From positions 3,224,001 to 3,288,000 of the forward strand of contig NZ_JANADK010000001.1 in NCBI RefSeq assembly GCF_024199795.1: a stretch of DNA of 64,000 bases. The letters are read 5' to 3'. The translations under genes were made by a program, and so were the position numbers. Below the pieces are notes generated by a model. It was not told the DNA's origin and did not search any database. It saw only the letters and a program-made list of their open reading frames with translations. Source of the stretch: Bradyrhizobium sp. CCGB01. GTDB lineage: Bacteria > Pseudomonadota > Alphaproteobacteria > Rhizobiales > Xanthobacteraceae. Below, one piece after another: positions 46,719 to 56,342 of this stretch (its first letter is position 1; each line of letters starts with the position of its first letter).

Positions 46719-47711
46719 TCACGCCTTCGACAAACCAGCCGCCTTCATTGCGGTACCCATCTGGGCGTCGCCCTTGTCCATGAAGCTGGCGAACTGGCCG
46801 GCATCGCCCCACACGGTGCCGAAGCCGCGGTTGCTCATGAAGTCCTTGAACTCGGCGGAGTCGTAGACCTTCTTCAGGGCCGCGGTGAGCTTTGCGGCGA
46901 GCTCCGGCGGCAGGTTCTTCGGCGCGCCGATGCCGCGCCAGGCGCCGGTCGCGTAGTCGATGCCCATCGCCTCCTTCAGCGTCGGCACGTCGGGGAAGAT
47001 CGGGTTGCGCGCCGGCGCCATGATGGCGAGGCTCTTCGCCTTGCCCGCCTCGATGATGGCGCGTGCTTCCGGCACCGAGCAGGTGGTGAGGTCGAGGCCG
47101 CCGGCGGCGAGGTCCTGCATCGCGGGTGCAGCTCCGTTCGACGGCACCCAGGCGACCTGGTTGGCGGGCAGGCCCATCGCCTGCATCCAGCCGACCAGAG
47201 CGAGATGCCAGATGCCGCCCTGGCCGGTACCCGACGCCTTGAACTTGCCGGGAGGCGCCGCCTTGATGGCTTCGGCGAGGTCCTTCACCGTCTTGTAGGG
47301 CGAGGAGGAGGAGACCTGGATGCCCGGCGGATCCTCGTTCATCAGCGCCAGCGGGGTGTAGCTCTTCGGCGTCAGCTCGGTGAGGCCCTGCCAGTGCATC
47401 ATCGAGATTTCGACGGTGAGCATGCCGATGGTGTAGCCGTCCGGCTGCGCGGTCGCGATCGCGGTATGGCCGACGACGCCCGAGCCGCCGGTGCGGTTGA
47501 CCACGTTGAAGGGCTGGCCGAGATCCTTTTCCAGCAGCGCCGCGACAATGCGCGCGGTCGCATCGGTGCCGCCGCCCGCGCCCCAGGGCACGATCACGGT
47601 GACGGGCCGCGCCGGATAGGCTTGCGCGCGTGCAGGTGTGAGGCCGAATGCGGCGGATGCTGCCACAGCAGCGGAAGAGGCCGCAAAGGTGCGGCGCGTA
47701 ATCTTGGACAT
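46719..47711 (-). CDS. tctC: Bug/TctC-family periplasmic receptor
   Basis: A protein of 330 residues from the ATG at 47711 (GGGAGG precedes it; a TTG one codon upstream is possible). The N-terminus SKITRRTFAASSAA is twin-arginine-like and cleavage is after ARAQA. The mature start YPARPVTVIVPWGAGGGTDATARIVAALLEKDLGQPFNVVNRTGGSGVVG is typical of Bug proteins, whose ligands are carboxylates. A following LAIMAPARNPIFPDVPTLKEA is the second signature. It delivers substrate to TctA-TctB, encoded just downstream. Confidence 0.93.
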   Translation of the reverse strand: MSKITRRTFAASSAAVAASAAFGLTPARAQAYPARPVTVIVPWGAGGGTDATARIVAALLEKDLGQPFNVVNRTGGSGVVGHTAIATAQPDGYTIGMLTVEISMMHWQGLTELTPKSYTPLALMNEDPPGIQVSSSSPYKTVKDLAEAIKAAPPGKFKASGTGQGGIWHLALVGWMQAMGLPANQVAWVPSNGAAPAMQDLAAGGLDLTTCSVPEARAIIEAGKAKSLAIMAPARNPIFPDVPTLKEAMGIDYATGAWRGIGAPKNLPPELAAKLTAALKKVYDSAEFKDFMSNRGFGTVWGDAGQFASFMDKGDAQMGTAMKAAGLSKA

Positions 47712-47792
47712 CAATGCCTCCCAGCGGCGCCCGTGACATCGGGCGCTCTTGTCAATGAAGGCATTCTAGTCGGCTTTGCGGCGCCGCCGCAA

Positions 47793-47804
47793 GGTAGCGC
47801 TACC
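47793..47804. promoter_or_regulatory. Candidate LacI-type operator upstream of tctC
   Basis: GGTAGCGCTACC is a perfect 12-bp palindrome with a central CG-containing core, like LacI/GalR-family operators. It is centred about 87 bp before the tctC start. A neighbouring TTGCGG-N5-CCGCAA lies immediately on the tctC side. No regulator gene is adjacent. Confidence 0.45.
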
Positions 47805-47842
47805 ACGGTGCTGTGAGCAACGTGTCGCTGCTCAAAACATCA

Positions 47843-48637
47843 TCACTGCGGCTCGTCCGCGTCGCCCTTTGGCCGCGCGCCACCGAAGATGCCGGTACCT
47901 TCCGCCGTGAGATACGGCTTCAGCGTTTCCCACGGCACGAAAGCGACATATTCGCCCTCGGCGTAGGGGCCGACAGCATAAGGCGGGTAATGGAAAGTGA
48001 GCCCTGAGCTCTTGCCCGCTTCGGTTGAGGGCGCGAGCGTCACCGCGCCGATCTTGAGCAGGCTCGGCTCCACGCTCTTGAACCACTCGTCGGTCGCGGT
48101 CTCGCTGGCATCGCGCTTTTTCTTCTCGGCTCTGAGCGAGGCGATCACGGCTTTCGCCATCGCCTTCATGGTCGGGCCCTTGTCGGCGGTCTCGGTGAAG
48201 AACGGACGGATCGAGATGCGCTTGTTCTGGCTCTTGTCCCACAGGATCGTGTTCACGTCCGAATTGGGATGCGCGCCATGGGTGTCCATGTAGTCGTTGC
48301 GGAGGATACTGACATAGCGGTCGGCCACCACCGAACGGATCGAATATTTGCGCTCGAAATCCCAGCCACCGTCCTTGAAGAACTGCGGGTCCTCCTTGCG
48401 CGAGGCGGCAGCCTCGGCCGCATTCTTGTCGAGCCACTTTTTGCCTTCGGCGAGGCAGTCCGCCGCCAGCGGTGCATCGGCCTTGATCCTGTCGTCGAGG
48501 AAGACGCGCGCGTCGATGCTCTTGGTCTTGATGACGGCGTAGGGCTTTGGGTCGGCGGCATGCGCGGGGCCGAACAGCGCGCTGCAAACGGCGGCCGCAG
48601 CCAGCGCGCGCAAGATCGTAGGCGCGAGAAACATCAC
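47843..48637 (-). CDS. Exported DUF3298-like protein
   Basis: A 264-residue protein. The start is a GTG well spaced from AAGAAGGA, with an ATG directly after it. A signal peptide (LRALAAAAVCSALFGPAHAA) ends near residue 27. The body (KTKSIDARVFLDDRIKADAPLAADCLAEGKKW, then YSIRSVVADRYVSILRNDYMDTHGAHPNSDVNTILWD) follows the DUF4163/DUF3298 pattern found in RsiV-like lysozyme sensors. It is periplasmic with no anti-sigma domain. It may be cotranscribed with the mutase gene 37 bp upstream, but a functional link is not evident. Confidence 0.75.
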   Translation of the reverse strand: MMFLAPTILRALAAAAVCSALFGPAHAADPKPYAVIKTKSIDARVFLDDRIKADAPLAADCLAEGKKWLDKNAAEAAASRKEDPQFFKDGGWDFERKYSIRSVVADRYVSILRNDYMDTHGAHPNSDVNTILWDKSQNKRISIRPFFTETADKGPTMKAMAKAVIASLRAEKKKRDASETATDEWFKSVEPSLLKIGAVTLAPSTEAGKSSGLTFHYPPYAVGPYAEGEYVAFVPWETLKPYLTAEGTGIFGGARPKGDADEPQ

Positions 48638-48674
48638 GCGAAAATCCTTCTTGTTGGAAGATCGGCGGTGACCG

Positions 48675-50831
<2,157 letters not shown>

Positions 50832-50867
50832 GGTTTCAACCATATCATAGGGTCGCGCATTGGGCGC

Positions 50868-51332
50868 TCAATCGTGATCCGGATGCTGATGGCTGACGAT
50901 CGTCGCCATCTTCTCCGGCCCGTAATTCTGCTGCGTGGTCTGGCTCGGCAGGTTGGCGATGCCGACCACCCAGCCGAGGCGGGATTCCGTTCCGTACTGC
51001 CGCGTTGGCACCACGTGGTCCGGGCGGTCGAAGGCGCCGGTCATGATCTCGATCCGGTCGCCGTCGATGCGGCCGAAGCTCAGCGGCGTGCCGCAGGCCG
51101 CGCAATAGCCGCGATCGGCGATCGAGGAGGAGCGGAAGAACGACGGTTGCCCCTTGGTCCAGGCGAAGTCCGTACGGTTGATGTCGGCGAAGGAAGCGAA
51201 CGGCGCGCCGCTGGCCTTCTGGCACATCCGGCAATGGCAGATCGAGATCCGGTTCGGCGCCGTCGTCACGGCAAAGCGCACCGCGCCGCATTGGCAGCCG
51301 CCGGTGAGGACGGGTTTGCTGGCGTCGGTCAT
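50868..51332 (-). CDS. GFA-family (CENP-V/GFA) zinc protein
   Basis: A 154-residue protein with the full zinc-binding set: GGCQCGAVRF (about 9-18), CHCRMCQKASGAPFASFADI (about 33-52) and GYCAACGTPLSF (about 78-89). Members include glutathione-dependent formaldehyde-activating enzyme, but most are of unknown function and the name should not be taken literally. It overlaps the mutA stop by 4 bp and precedes mutB by 36 bp, so it is embedded in the mutase operon. Confidence 0.9.
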   Translation of the reverse strand: MTDASKPVLTGGCQCGAVRFAVTTAPNRISICHCRMCQKASGAPFASFADINRTDFAWTKGQPSFFRSSSIADRGYCAACGTPLSFGRIDGDRIEIMTGAFDRPDHVVPTRQYGTESRLGWVVGIANLPSQTTQQNYGPEKMATIVSHQHPDHD

Positions 51333-53200
51333 GGCTGCTCCATCCGTCGATAGGCGTCTTGCAATGTCGCAAGCGCATCGCCGCCGGCGAAGACAAAACC
51401 CGTGACACCGGCCGCACGGAGTGCCGCCTCGGCCTCAGCCGGGCGGCCTGCCAGATAGATATGCTTTCTGCCGGCGGTTTGCAGGGCCTTCGCCGCGGCT
51501 GCGGCGTGTTCCGCATAGACCTTGTCGCTGGAACAAAGACACGCAAGCTCGGCGCCGGAGGCCGTGAAGGCGGCAGCCAATTTGGCCGGGTCGGCAAAGC
51601 CCTCGCTGTCGACGGCCTGGATGCCGCCGGCCTCGAAGAAGCTCTTGGCAAAGGTCGCCCGCGCCGTGAAATCGGCGGGCGTGCCGAGATTGGCCAGAAA
51701 CACCTTTGGCCGCGCGCCGCGCGCCTTCAGCGCCGTATCGGATTTGTCGCGCAGCGCCTCGAACGGTTCCGCGAGCCGGATCGGCGTCAGTGCGTCGAAT
51801 TTGTATGTCTGCTCGCCGTAAGGCGCGAGCGCGACGGGCGTCGCTGTCAGCACCGCCGTTTCGCTCTCATGCAGGTTTGGAAACTCGCTGGCGCCCGTCA
51901 GCACGTCGCGGCGTTTCGCGATGTTGGCGTCGCGCGCCTTTCGCGCGGCCGCGACCTTGCTCTGGAACACGCCCTGCTGAAGCGCGGCAAACGCGCCGCC
52001 GGCTTTCTCGCTCTCCTGGAACAGCGCCCAGGCTGCCTCGCAAAGCTGCGCGCTCAACGTCTCGATGCCGCCTGCACCGGCCGCGGGATCGCTGACCTTC
52101 GCAAGGTTGCTCTCCTCCAGCAACAGGAGTTGCGTGTTACGCGCCACGCGCCGCGCGAACGGATCGGGCAGGCCGAGCGCCAGCGTATGCGGCAGCACGG
52201 TGATCGCATTGGCGCCGGCAAGCCCCGCCGCGAATGTCGCGATGGTCGCGCGCAGCATGTTCACGTAGGGGTCGCGCTGCGTCAGCATGCGCCAGGCCGT
52301 ATCGGCCGCGATGAACAGCGGCTTCGGCGTCAACCCACACGCAGTCTCGATGCGCGCCCACAAGAGCCGCAGCGCGCGGAATTTTGCCATGGTCAGAAAC
52401 TGGTCGGCGTCGGCGGCGAGACGCGCATAGACCATGCCCTGCGCCTGCTCCAGCGGAACGCCGGCGCCTTCGATCGCGCGTAGATAAGCGACGCCGCAGG
52501 CGAGCACGAAGGCGAGCTCCTGCACCTCGGAGCCACCGGCATCGTGGATCACGCGTCCGTCGGCGGAGGCAAACGGTCCCTTGAAACCGAGCGCGGCGAG
52601 GCCCTTGATCGCGCCGGTGACGGCCGGAACGATCTCGTCCCAGGTATAGGGGCTATGGCCCCACACCGCGCCCGCCGCGAGCGGATCGAGGCCGAAGCGG
52701 ATATTGCAGGCGGCCGGATCGAGGCCGCTGCTCTTCACATATTCCGCGACATGGATCGCGGCCATCCGCGATTGCGGTCCGATCTCGAGCTCGATGCCGA
52801 TGCCGGCATCGAGATGAATGTCCTTCAGCACTTTTGCGACCGCATCGGCCGAAGGTTCCAGCCCGAACCCGCGAGCGCCATTGGCGCCGGCGAACACCAG
52901 CGTGAGCCCCGTCGCGCCATTTTCGAGATCGGTCAGGGCCTGCGCGTTCGCGAGCGCCGCATCGGGATGGTCGATCCGCTGCATGATCTGCCAGGGCGCG
53001 GCCGCCGGCCGTCCCACCACGGGCGCAACGCCCCTGGCGCGCGGGTAGAGCGGATCGATCTTGATGCCGTCATAGGTCTTGCCGACCAGCTTCTCCAACG
53101 GCGCGCCCTTGAGCACGCCGTCGACCAGTTTGCGCCAGTCGTCGACGGTCGCCTTGGGGAAATCCGCCGCCAGCGGCAGGTCGTCAGTCACGGAGGTCAT
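51329..53200 (-). CDS. mutA: Methylmalonyl-CoA mutase, small (non-catalytic) subunit
   Basis: A protein of 623 residues from the ATG at 53200; a TTG six codons upstream is a weaker alternative. The N-terminal part FPKATVDDWRKLVDGVLKGAPLEKLVGKTYDGIKIDPLYPR is the conserved mutase opening, followed by a barrel with YVNMLRATIATFAAGLAGANAITVLPH. The C-terminal Rossmann domain (VFLANLGTPADFTARATFAKSFFEAGG) lacks the D-x-H-x2-G cobalamin ligand, which is normal for this subunit. It pairs with MutB; the genes are separated by the GFA gene. It follows folK by 81 bp. Confidence 0.92.
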   Translation of the reverse strand: MTSVTDDLPLAADFPKATVDDWRKLVDGVLKGAPLEKLVGKTYDGIKIDPLYPRARGVAPVVGRPAAAPWQIMQRIDHPDAALANAQALTDLENGATGLTLVFAGANGARGFGLEPSADAVAKVLKDIHLDAGIGIELEIGPQSRMAAIHVAEYVKSSGLDPAACNIRFGLDPLAAGAVWGHSPYTWDEIVPAVTGAIKGLAALGFKGPFASADGRVIHDAGGSEVQELAFVLACGVAYLRAIEGAGVPLEQAQGMVYARLAADADQFLTMAKFRALRLLWARIETACGLTPKPLFIAADTAWRMLTQRDPYVNMLRATIATFAAGLAGANAITVLPHTLALGLPDPFARRVARNTQLLLLEESNLAKVSDPAAGAGGIETLSAQLCEAAWALFQESEKAGGAFAALQQGVFQSKVAAARKARDANIAKRRDVLTGASEFPNLHESETAVLTATPVALAPYGEQTYKFDALTPIRLAEPFEALRDKSDTALKARGARPKVFLANLGTPADFTARATFAKSFFEAGGIQAVDSEGFADPAKLAAAFTASGAELACLCSSDKVYAEHAAAAAKALQTAGRKHIYLAGRPAEAEAALRAAGVTGFVFAGGDALATLQDAYRRMEQP

Positions 53201-53281
53201 GCGGCGAGAGGCTCCCAAACGGCTTGTTATTCGCAGGCGAAATTGCCACGGCGGACCGTCCCTGCAAACGGTTGTTTTTGG

Positions 53282-53773
53282 TTAACCGGTATCCGGAAGC
53301 CGCTCAATGCCTTGCGTCGAGACGCTGGCAAGCCCGTCACGCACACGAATGCCTGCGATGACGCGGTCGGGCGCGATCTCGGCCAGCGGCACCAGCACGA
53401 AGGCGCGCTCGAACAGGCGCGGATGCGGCAAAGTCAGGTCGGGCTTCTGCAAGGAGACATCGTCATAGGCGATCATGTCGAGATCGAGCGTGCGGGGGCC
53501 CCAACGACGGTCCTTCTCCCGCGTGCGGCCGAATTTCTGCTCGACCTTTTGCATCACGAACAGCAGCGCGTGCGGATCGAGGTCGGTCTCGATCTCGACG
53601 CAGGCATTGATGAAGGGATCCTGGTCCTCGTCGCCCCACGGCGGCGTCGCATAGTCCGACGAGCGCGCGATCATCGCGGCCTGCGCCATGCCGCAAATAT
53701 GGGCGATCGCCTTGCGGAATGTCGTGCGGACATCGCCGACATTGCCGCCGAGTGCGATCAGCACGCTTGCCAT
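53282..53773 (-). CDS. folK: HPPK, 2-amino-4-hydroxy-6-hydroxymethyldihydropteridine pyrophosphokinase
   Basis: A 163-residue folate-biosynthesis kinase. The fold opens with VLIALGGNVGDVRTTFRKAI and has the substrate loop PPWGDEDQDPFINACVEIET. The catalytic signature RRWGPRTLDLDMIAYDD provides the two aspartates (DLD) that bind magnesium, and LTLPHPRLFERAFVLVPL closes the site. It transfers pyrophosphate from ATP to the pterin alcohol, supplying FolP. It starts 1 bp after folB. Confidence 0.94.
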   Translation of the reverse strand: MASVLIALGGNVGDVRTTFRKAIAHICGMAQAAMIARSSDYATPPWGDEDQDPFINACVEIETDLDPHALLFVMQKVEQKFGRTREKDRRWGPRTLDLDMIAYDDVSLQKPDLTLPHPRLFERAFVLVPLAEIAPDRVIAGIRVRDGLASVSTQGIERLPDTG

Positions 53774-53774
53774 C

Positions 53775-54143
53775 TCAGGGGTGCCGCGAGCGCGTCAGCA
53801 TGATGCCGACGTCGTCGAAGATCGCGGCGATCGGCGCATGCGGCTTGTGCACGGTGATCTTCACGGCGCGGATGCGCGGGAAGTGCGACAGGATGGCATC
53901 GGCGACCGCGCCGGCCGCGCGCTCCAGCAGCTTGTAGTTGGTATTCTTGAACGCCGCGGTCGTGGTCGCCACGACCTCGGCGTAGGAAACGGTGTCGGAG
54001 AGCCGGTCGCTGCGCGAGGGCTCCGACAGGTCGGTGTAGAGTTCGAGATCGATGACGAAACGCTGGCCGACTTCGGTCTCGTGATCCATCACGCCGTGGC
54101 GGGCGTGGATCGACAGGCCGGTGACGAAGATCGTATCGGTCAT
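53775..54143 (-). CDS. folB: Dihydroneopterin aldolase
   Basis: A 122-residue protein matching FolB: IFVTGLSIHARHGVMDHETEVGQRFVIDLELYTD at the N-terminus (with the catalytic Glu in the HGV...E region), SDTVSYAEVVATT, and a catalytic lysine in IRAVKITVHKPHAPI. It converts dihydroneopterin to hydroxymethyldihydropterin. It overlaps folP by 4 bp, forming folP-folB-folK. Confidence 0.93.
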   Translation of the reverse strand: MTDTIFVTGLSIHARHGVMDHETEVGQRFVIDLELYTDLSEPSRSDRLSDTVSYAEVVATTTAAFKNTNYKLLERAAGAVADAILSHFPRIRAVKITVHKPHAPIAAIFDDVGIMLTRSRHP

Positions 54144-55000
54144 TGCTTGCTCTCGATTGCGTTGGCGACCCGCAGGGCCTGCAAGGTCTCGGCGACGTCA
54201 TGGGTCCGGATGATTTTCGCGCCCTTCTGCGTGGCGATCAGATGCGCGGCGATCGAGCCGGCGAGACGCTCCTTCGGCTCCGACGGCGACACCGAGGCAA
54301 TGAAGCGCTTGCGCGAGGCGCCGACCAGGACCGGCAGGCCGAACATGTCGAGCTCGCGCAGCCGCGCCAGCGCGATCATGCTTTGCTCGGCTGTCTTGCC
54401 GAAGCCGATCCCGGGATCGAGCACGATCCTGTCGCGCGCGATGCCGGCCTTGGCTGCGATATCGAGCGAGCGCAGGAAGAACGCCTTCATGTCGGCGACG
54501 ATGTCGATGGCGGAATCGACGCTGTCGCGGTTGTGCATGACGATGACGGGGACGCCTCTCGCTGCCACCAGCGGCGCCATGGCGGCGTCGCGCTGCAGGC
54601 CCCAGACGTCGTTGGCGATGACCGCGCCCTGGTCGAGCGCATAGGCGACCACTTCCGCCTTCATGCTGTCGATCGATACGGGGACGCCCAGCGCCGCCAC
54701 GCCTGACAGCACCGGCTTCAGCCGGGCCAGCTCGTCCGCCGCCGTGACCGCCTTGGCGCCGGTGTAGGGCCGGGTCGACTCGGCGCCGATATCGATGATG
54801 TCGACACCATCGGCGATCATCGCCCGCGCCCGCGCAAGCGCCTGCTCGGGCGTGATGAACTCGCCGCCGTCGGAGAAGGAATCCGGGGTGATGTTGAGCA
54901 CGCCCATCACTGCCGGGAGAGGCCGTTCCAGCAGCGTCCGCAGCACGTCAGGCCCGGCCGAGCCGGCCGGCGGGACGGAAGGGGAGGGCGAGGCATTCAT
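54140..55000 (-). CDS. folP: Dihydropteroate synthase
   Basis: A protein of 286 residues from the ATG at 55000; a longer TTG start at 55042 is possible. Signature 1 is AVMGVLNITPDSFSDGGEF (about 31-49), signature 2 is DIIDIGAESTRPYTG (about 65-79), and DPGIGFGKTAEQ and GASRKRFI carry the pterin and pABA site residues. It condenses p-aminobenzoate with the pterin pyrophosphate, the target of sulfonamides. It is first in the folate operon. Confidence 0.94.
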   Translation of the reverse strand: MNASPSPSVPPAGSAGPDVLRTLLERPLPAVMGVLNITPDSFSDGGEFITPEQALARARAMIADGVDIIDIGAESTRPYTGAKAVTAADELARLKPVLSGVAALGVPVSIDSMKAEVVAYALDQGAVIANDVWGLQRDAAMAPLVAARGVPVIVMHNRDSVDSAIDIVADMKAFFLRSLDIAAKAGIARDRIVLDPGIGFGKTAEQSMIALARLRELDMFGLPVLVGASRKRFIASVSPSEPKERLAGSIAAHLIATQKGAKIIRTHDVAETLQALRVANAIESKQ

Positions 55001-55052
55001 GCGGGTGGCTTTAGCGGTCGGGGAGGGGGAGTTCAAGGCCAACTCCCCTCGC

Positions 55053-55153
55053 TGTCATTGCCCGCGAAAGCGGGCAATCCAGTGCTCCCAGGCCGCGCGG
55101 TGATACAGAGACGCCGCGGCGTACTGGATACCCCGCCTTCGCGGGGTATGACA
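55053..55153. repeat. Long inverted repeat, 'TGTCAT...GGGCAATCCAGT' family
   Basis: The outer arms TGTCAT (55053) and ATGACA (to 55153) pair, each followed by a local hairpin (TTGCCCGCGAAAGCGGGCAA; TACCCCGCCTTCGCGGGGTA) and by CCAGT/ACTGG. It is the same design as 16010-16118. It separates the DUF4332 gene from folP. Confidence 0.8.
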
Positions 55154-55196
55154 CCTAGGGCTGATGCTGCAGGTCGTATGCCGCAGAGACGCCCGC

Positions 55197-55604
55197 CTAA
55201 TACGTAATCTTCGGCGGCAGCTTCTTGGCCTTGGCGATGATGTCGCCGACGGACTTCTCGGAAGGCAGGATGCGGACGAGCTTTTTCTTCTCGTTGGCTT
55301 CCCGCATGCTCTGGGCGAGCCTTGCCGGATTCCGATAGGCGAGCTCGCGCACGGTGGTGACGCCGGCGGCACGGACGAGGCCGACCTTGGCGCGGCCCAT
55401 GCCGGGGATGCGCATGTAGTCGGAGACGTTGGCCCACTCCAGCAACTGCTGCTCGCTGATGCCGGTCCTGGCGGCGAGCGCCTTGCGGCCCTTCACGGTC
55501 GAGGCGGCCTCGAGCAGCGCGTCGGTCGTGCGGATACCTTGCGCCTTCAACTTGTTGGCGGCAAAGGCTGGCAGGCCCTCAATCTCTGAGATCGGATATG
55601 TCAT
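55197..55604 (-). CDS. DUF4332 helix-hairpin-helix protein
   Basis: A 135-residue soluble protein made of two helix-hairpin-helix-like units: IEGLPAFAANKLKAQGIRTTDALLEAAS (about 8-35) and YMRIPGMGRAKVGLVRAAGVTTVRELAYRNP (about 62-92). This is the DUF4332 architecture, usually thought to bind nucleic acid, but without a known reaction. It is 24 bp downstream of the next small gene on the same strand. Confidence 0.8.
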   Translation of the reverse strand: MTYPISEIEGLPAFAANKLKAQGIRTTDALLEAASTVKGRKALAARTGISEQQLLEWANVSDYMRIPGMGRAKVGLVRAAGVTTVRELAYRNPARLAQSMREANEKKKLVRILPSEKSVGDIIAKAKKLPPKITY

Positions 55605-55628
55605 GATGCTCGATATGAAAAGCGTCGC

Positions 55629-55994
55629 TCAGGCGAACTGGCTGAGGCCCGGCGTCCCCGCGATGATCTTGCCCATCTGATCAGCTCCGATTTTGTCTCG
55701 GCCGTAGCGGAAAAGTTCACGGGCAACGTTCTGAATCTCGGACATGCCAAGGCCCAGGCCCATCAGGCGCGTGCCGACGGCCATCAGGCCGCCGCCCATC
55801 AGCCGCGACAGTCCGCCGCCGCTCCTGGACGCCTCGATCGCCGCTTCCGCACCGGGAATCTGATTGATCAAGGCTTCGACGTTTTCGGAAGGACCTTCGC
55901 TGCGGAGGAAGCCCAGGATAATGCCGACGGTCTTTTCAGCCACAGCGCTATCTATGCTGGCGTTTGTCGCCAGCCGCCCGATCAGCTCGTCCAT
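55629..55994 (-). CDS. Small DUF2267/DUF2780-like protein
   Basis: A 121-residue protein with a helical N-terminal part (MDELIGRLATNASIDSAVAEKTVGIILGFL) and a Gly-rich middle (GGGLSRLMGGGLMAVGTRLMGLGLGMSE). The end, FRYGRDKIGADQMGKIIAGTPGL, has the pattern of small DUF2267/DUF2780-type proteins. The family assignment is tentative and the function is unknown. It is divergent from the HerA-like ATPase. Confidence 0.65.
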   Translation of the reverse strand: MDELIGRLATNASIDSAVAEKTVGIILGFLRSEGPSENVEALINQIPGAEAAIEASRSGGGLSRLMGGGLMAVGTRLMGLGLGMSEIQNVARELFRYGRDKIGADQMGKIIAGTPGLSQFA

Positions 55995-56342
55995 AATGCC
56001 CGCCCCTCAGCCGGTTTGCACGCCGGAGTATTTCTTTCGAAATGATCTTGAGCCGGTGTGATCTGAAATACAAGCGATGAACGCACGCAACGTTCCGATT
56101 CAGTCCCGAAGGCGCGAAAAGTGTTGCAGCGATGCAAGAGCGGAGACGGATTTGGCGAGAAATTGCCGCGGTGCGAACGCGTCGTTCCTACTTTCGGCTG
56201 ATGCCGCCGGTATGTTTCCGACATTGTCGCATGCTTCGGACGCCTTGAACGGTTTTAATCGGCACGCGACATGCGTTAAACTGCGGAACAGGTGCTTTTG
56301 AGTTTCAATACGCGAAACACGGCAGAGAGATCAGAGAGAATA
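55995..56342. other. 348-bp divergent intergenic region
   Basis: It lies between the small DUF2267-like gene and the HerA-like ATPase gene and must hold both promoters. It is less GC-rich than its surroundings. GGAAC occurs at 56089-56093 on the minus strand and near 56285 on the plus strand, but no matching -10 CGTT at the EcfG spacing was found. No gene is supported. Confidence 0.45.

Noticed and set aside
52700..53200. Loss of the cobalamin-binding motif in mutA as a possible defect
   Set aside because: The small mutase subunit naturally lacks D-x-H-x2-G; MutB carries the intact motif, so the complex is expected to be active.
53201..53281. A possible cobalamin riboswitch upstream of the B12-dependent mutase genes
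   Set aside because: The gap is only 81 bp and lacks the conserved B12-box; a full riboswitch would not fit.
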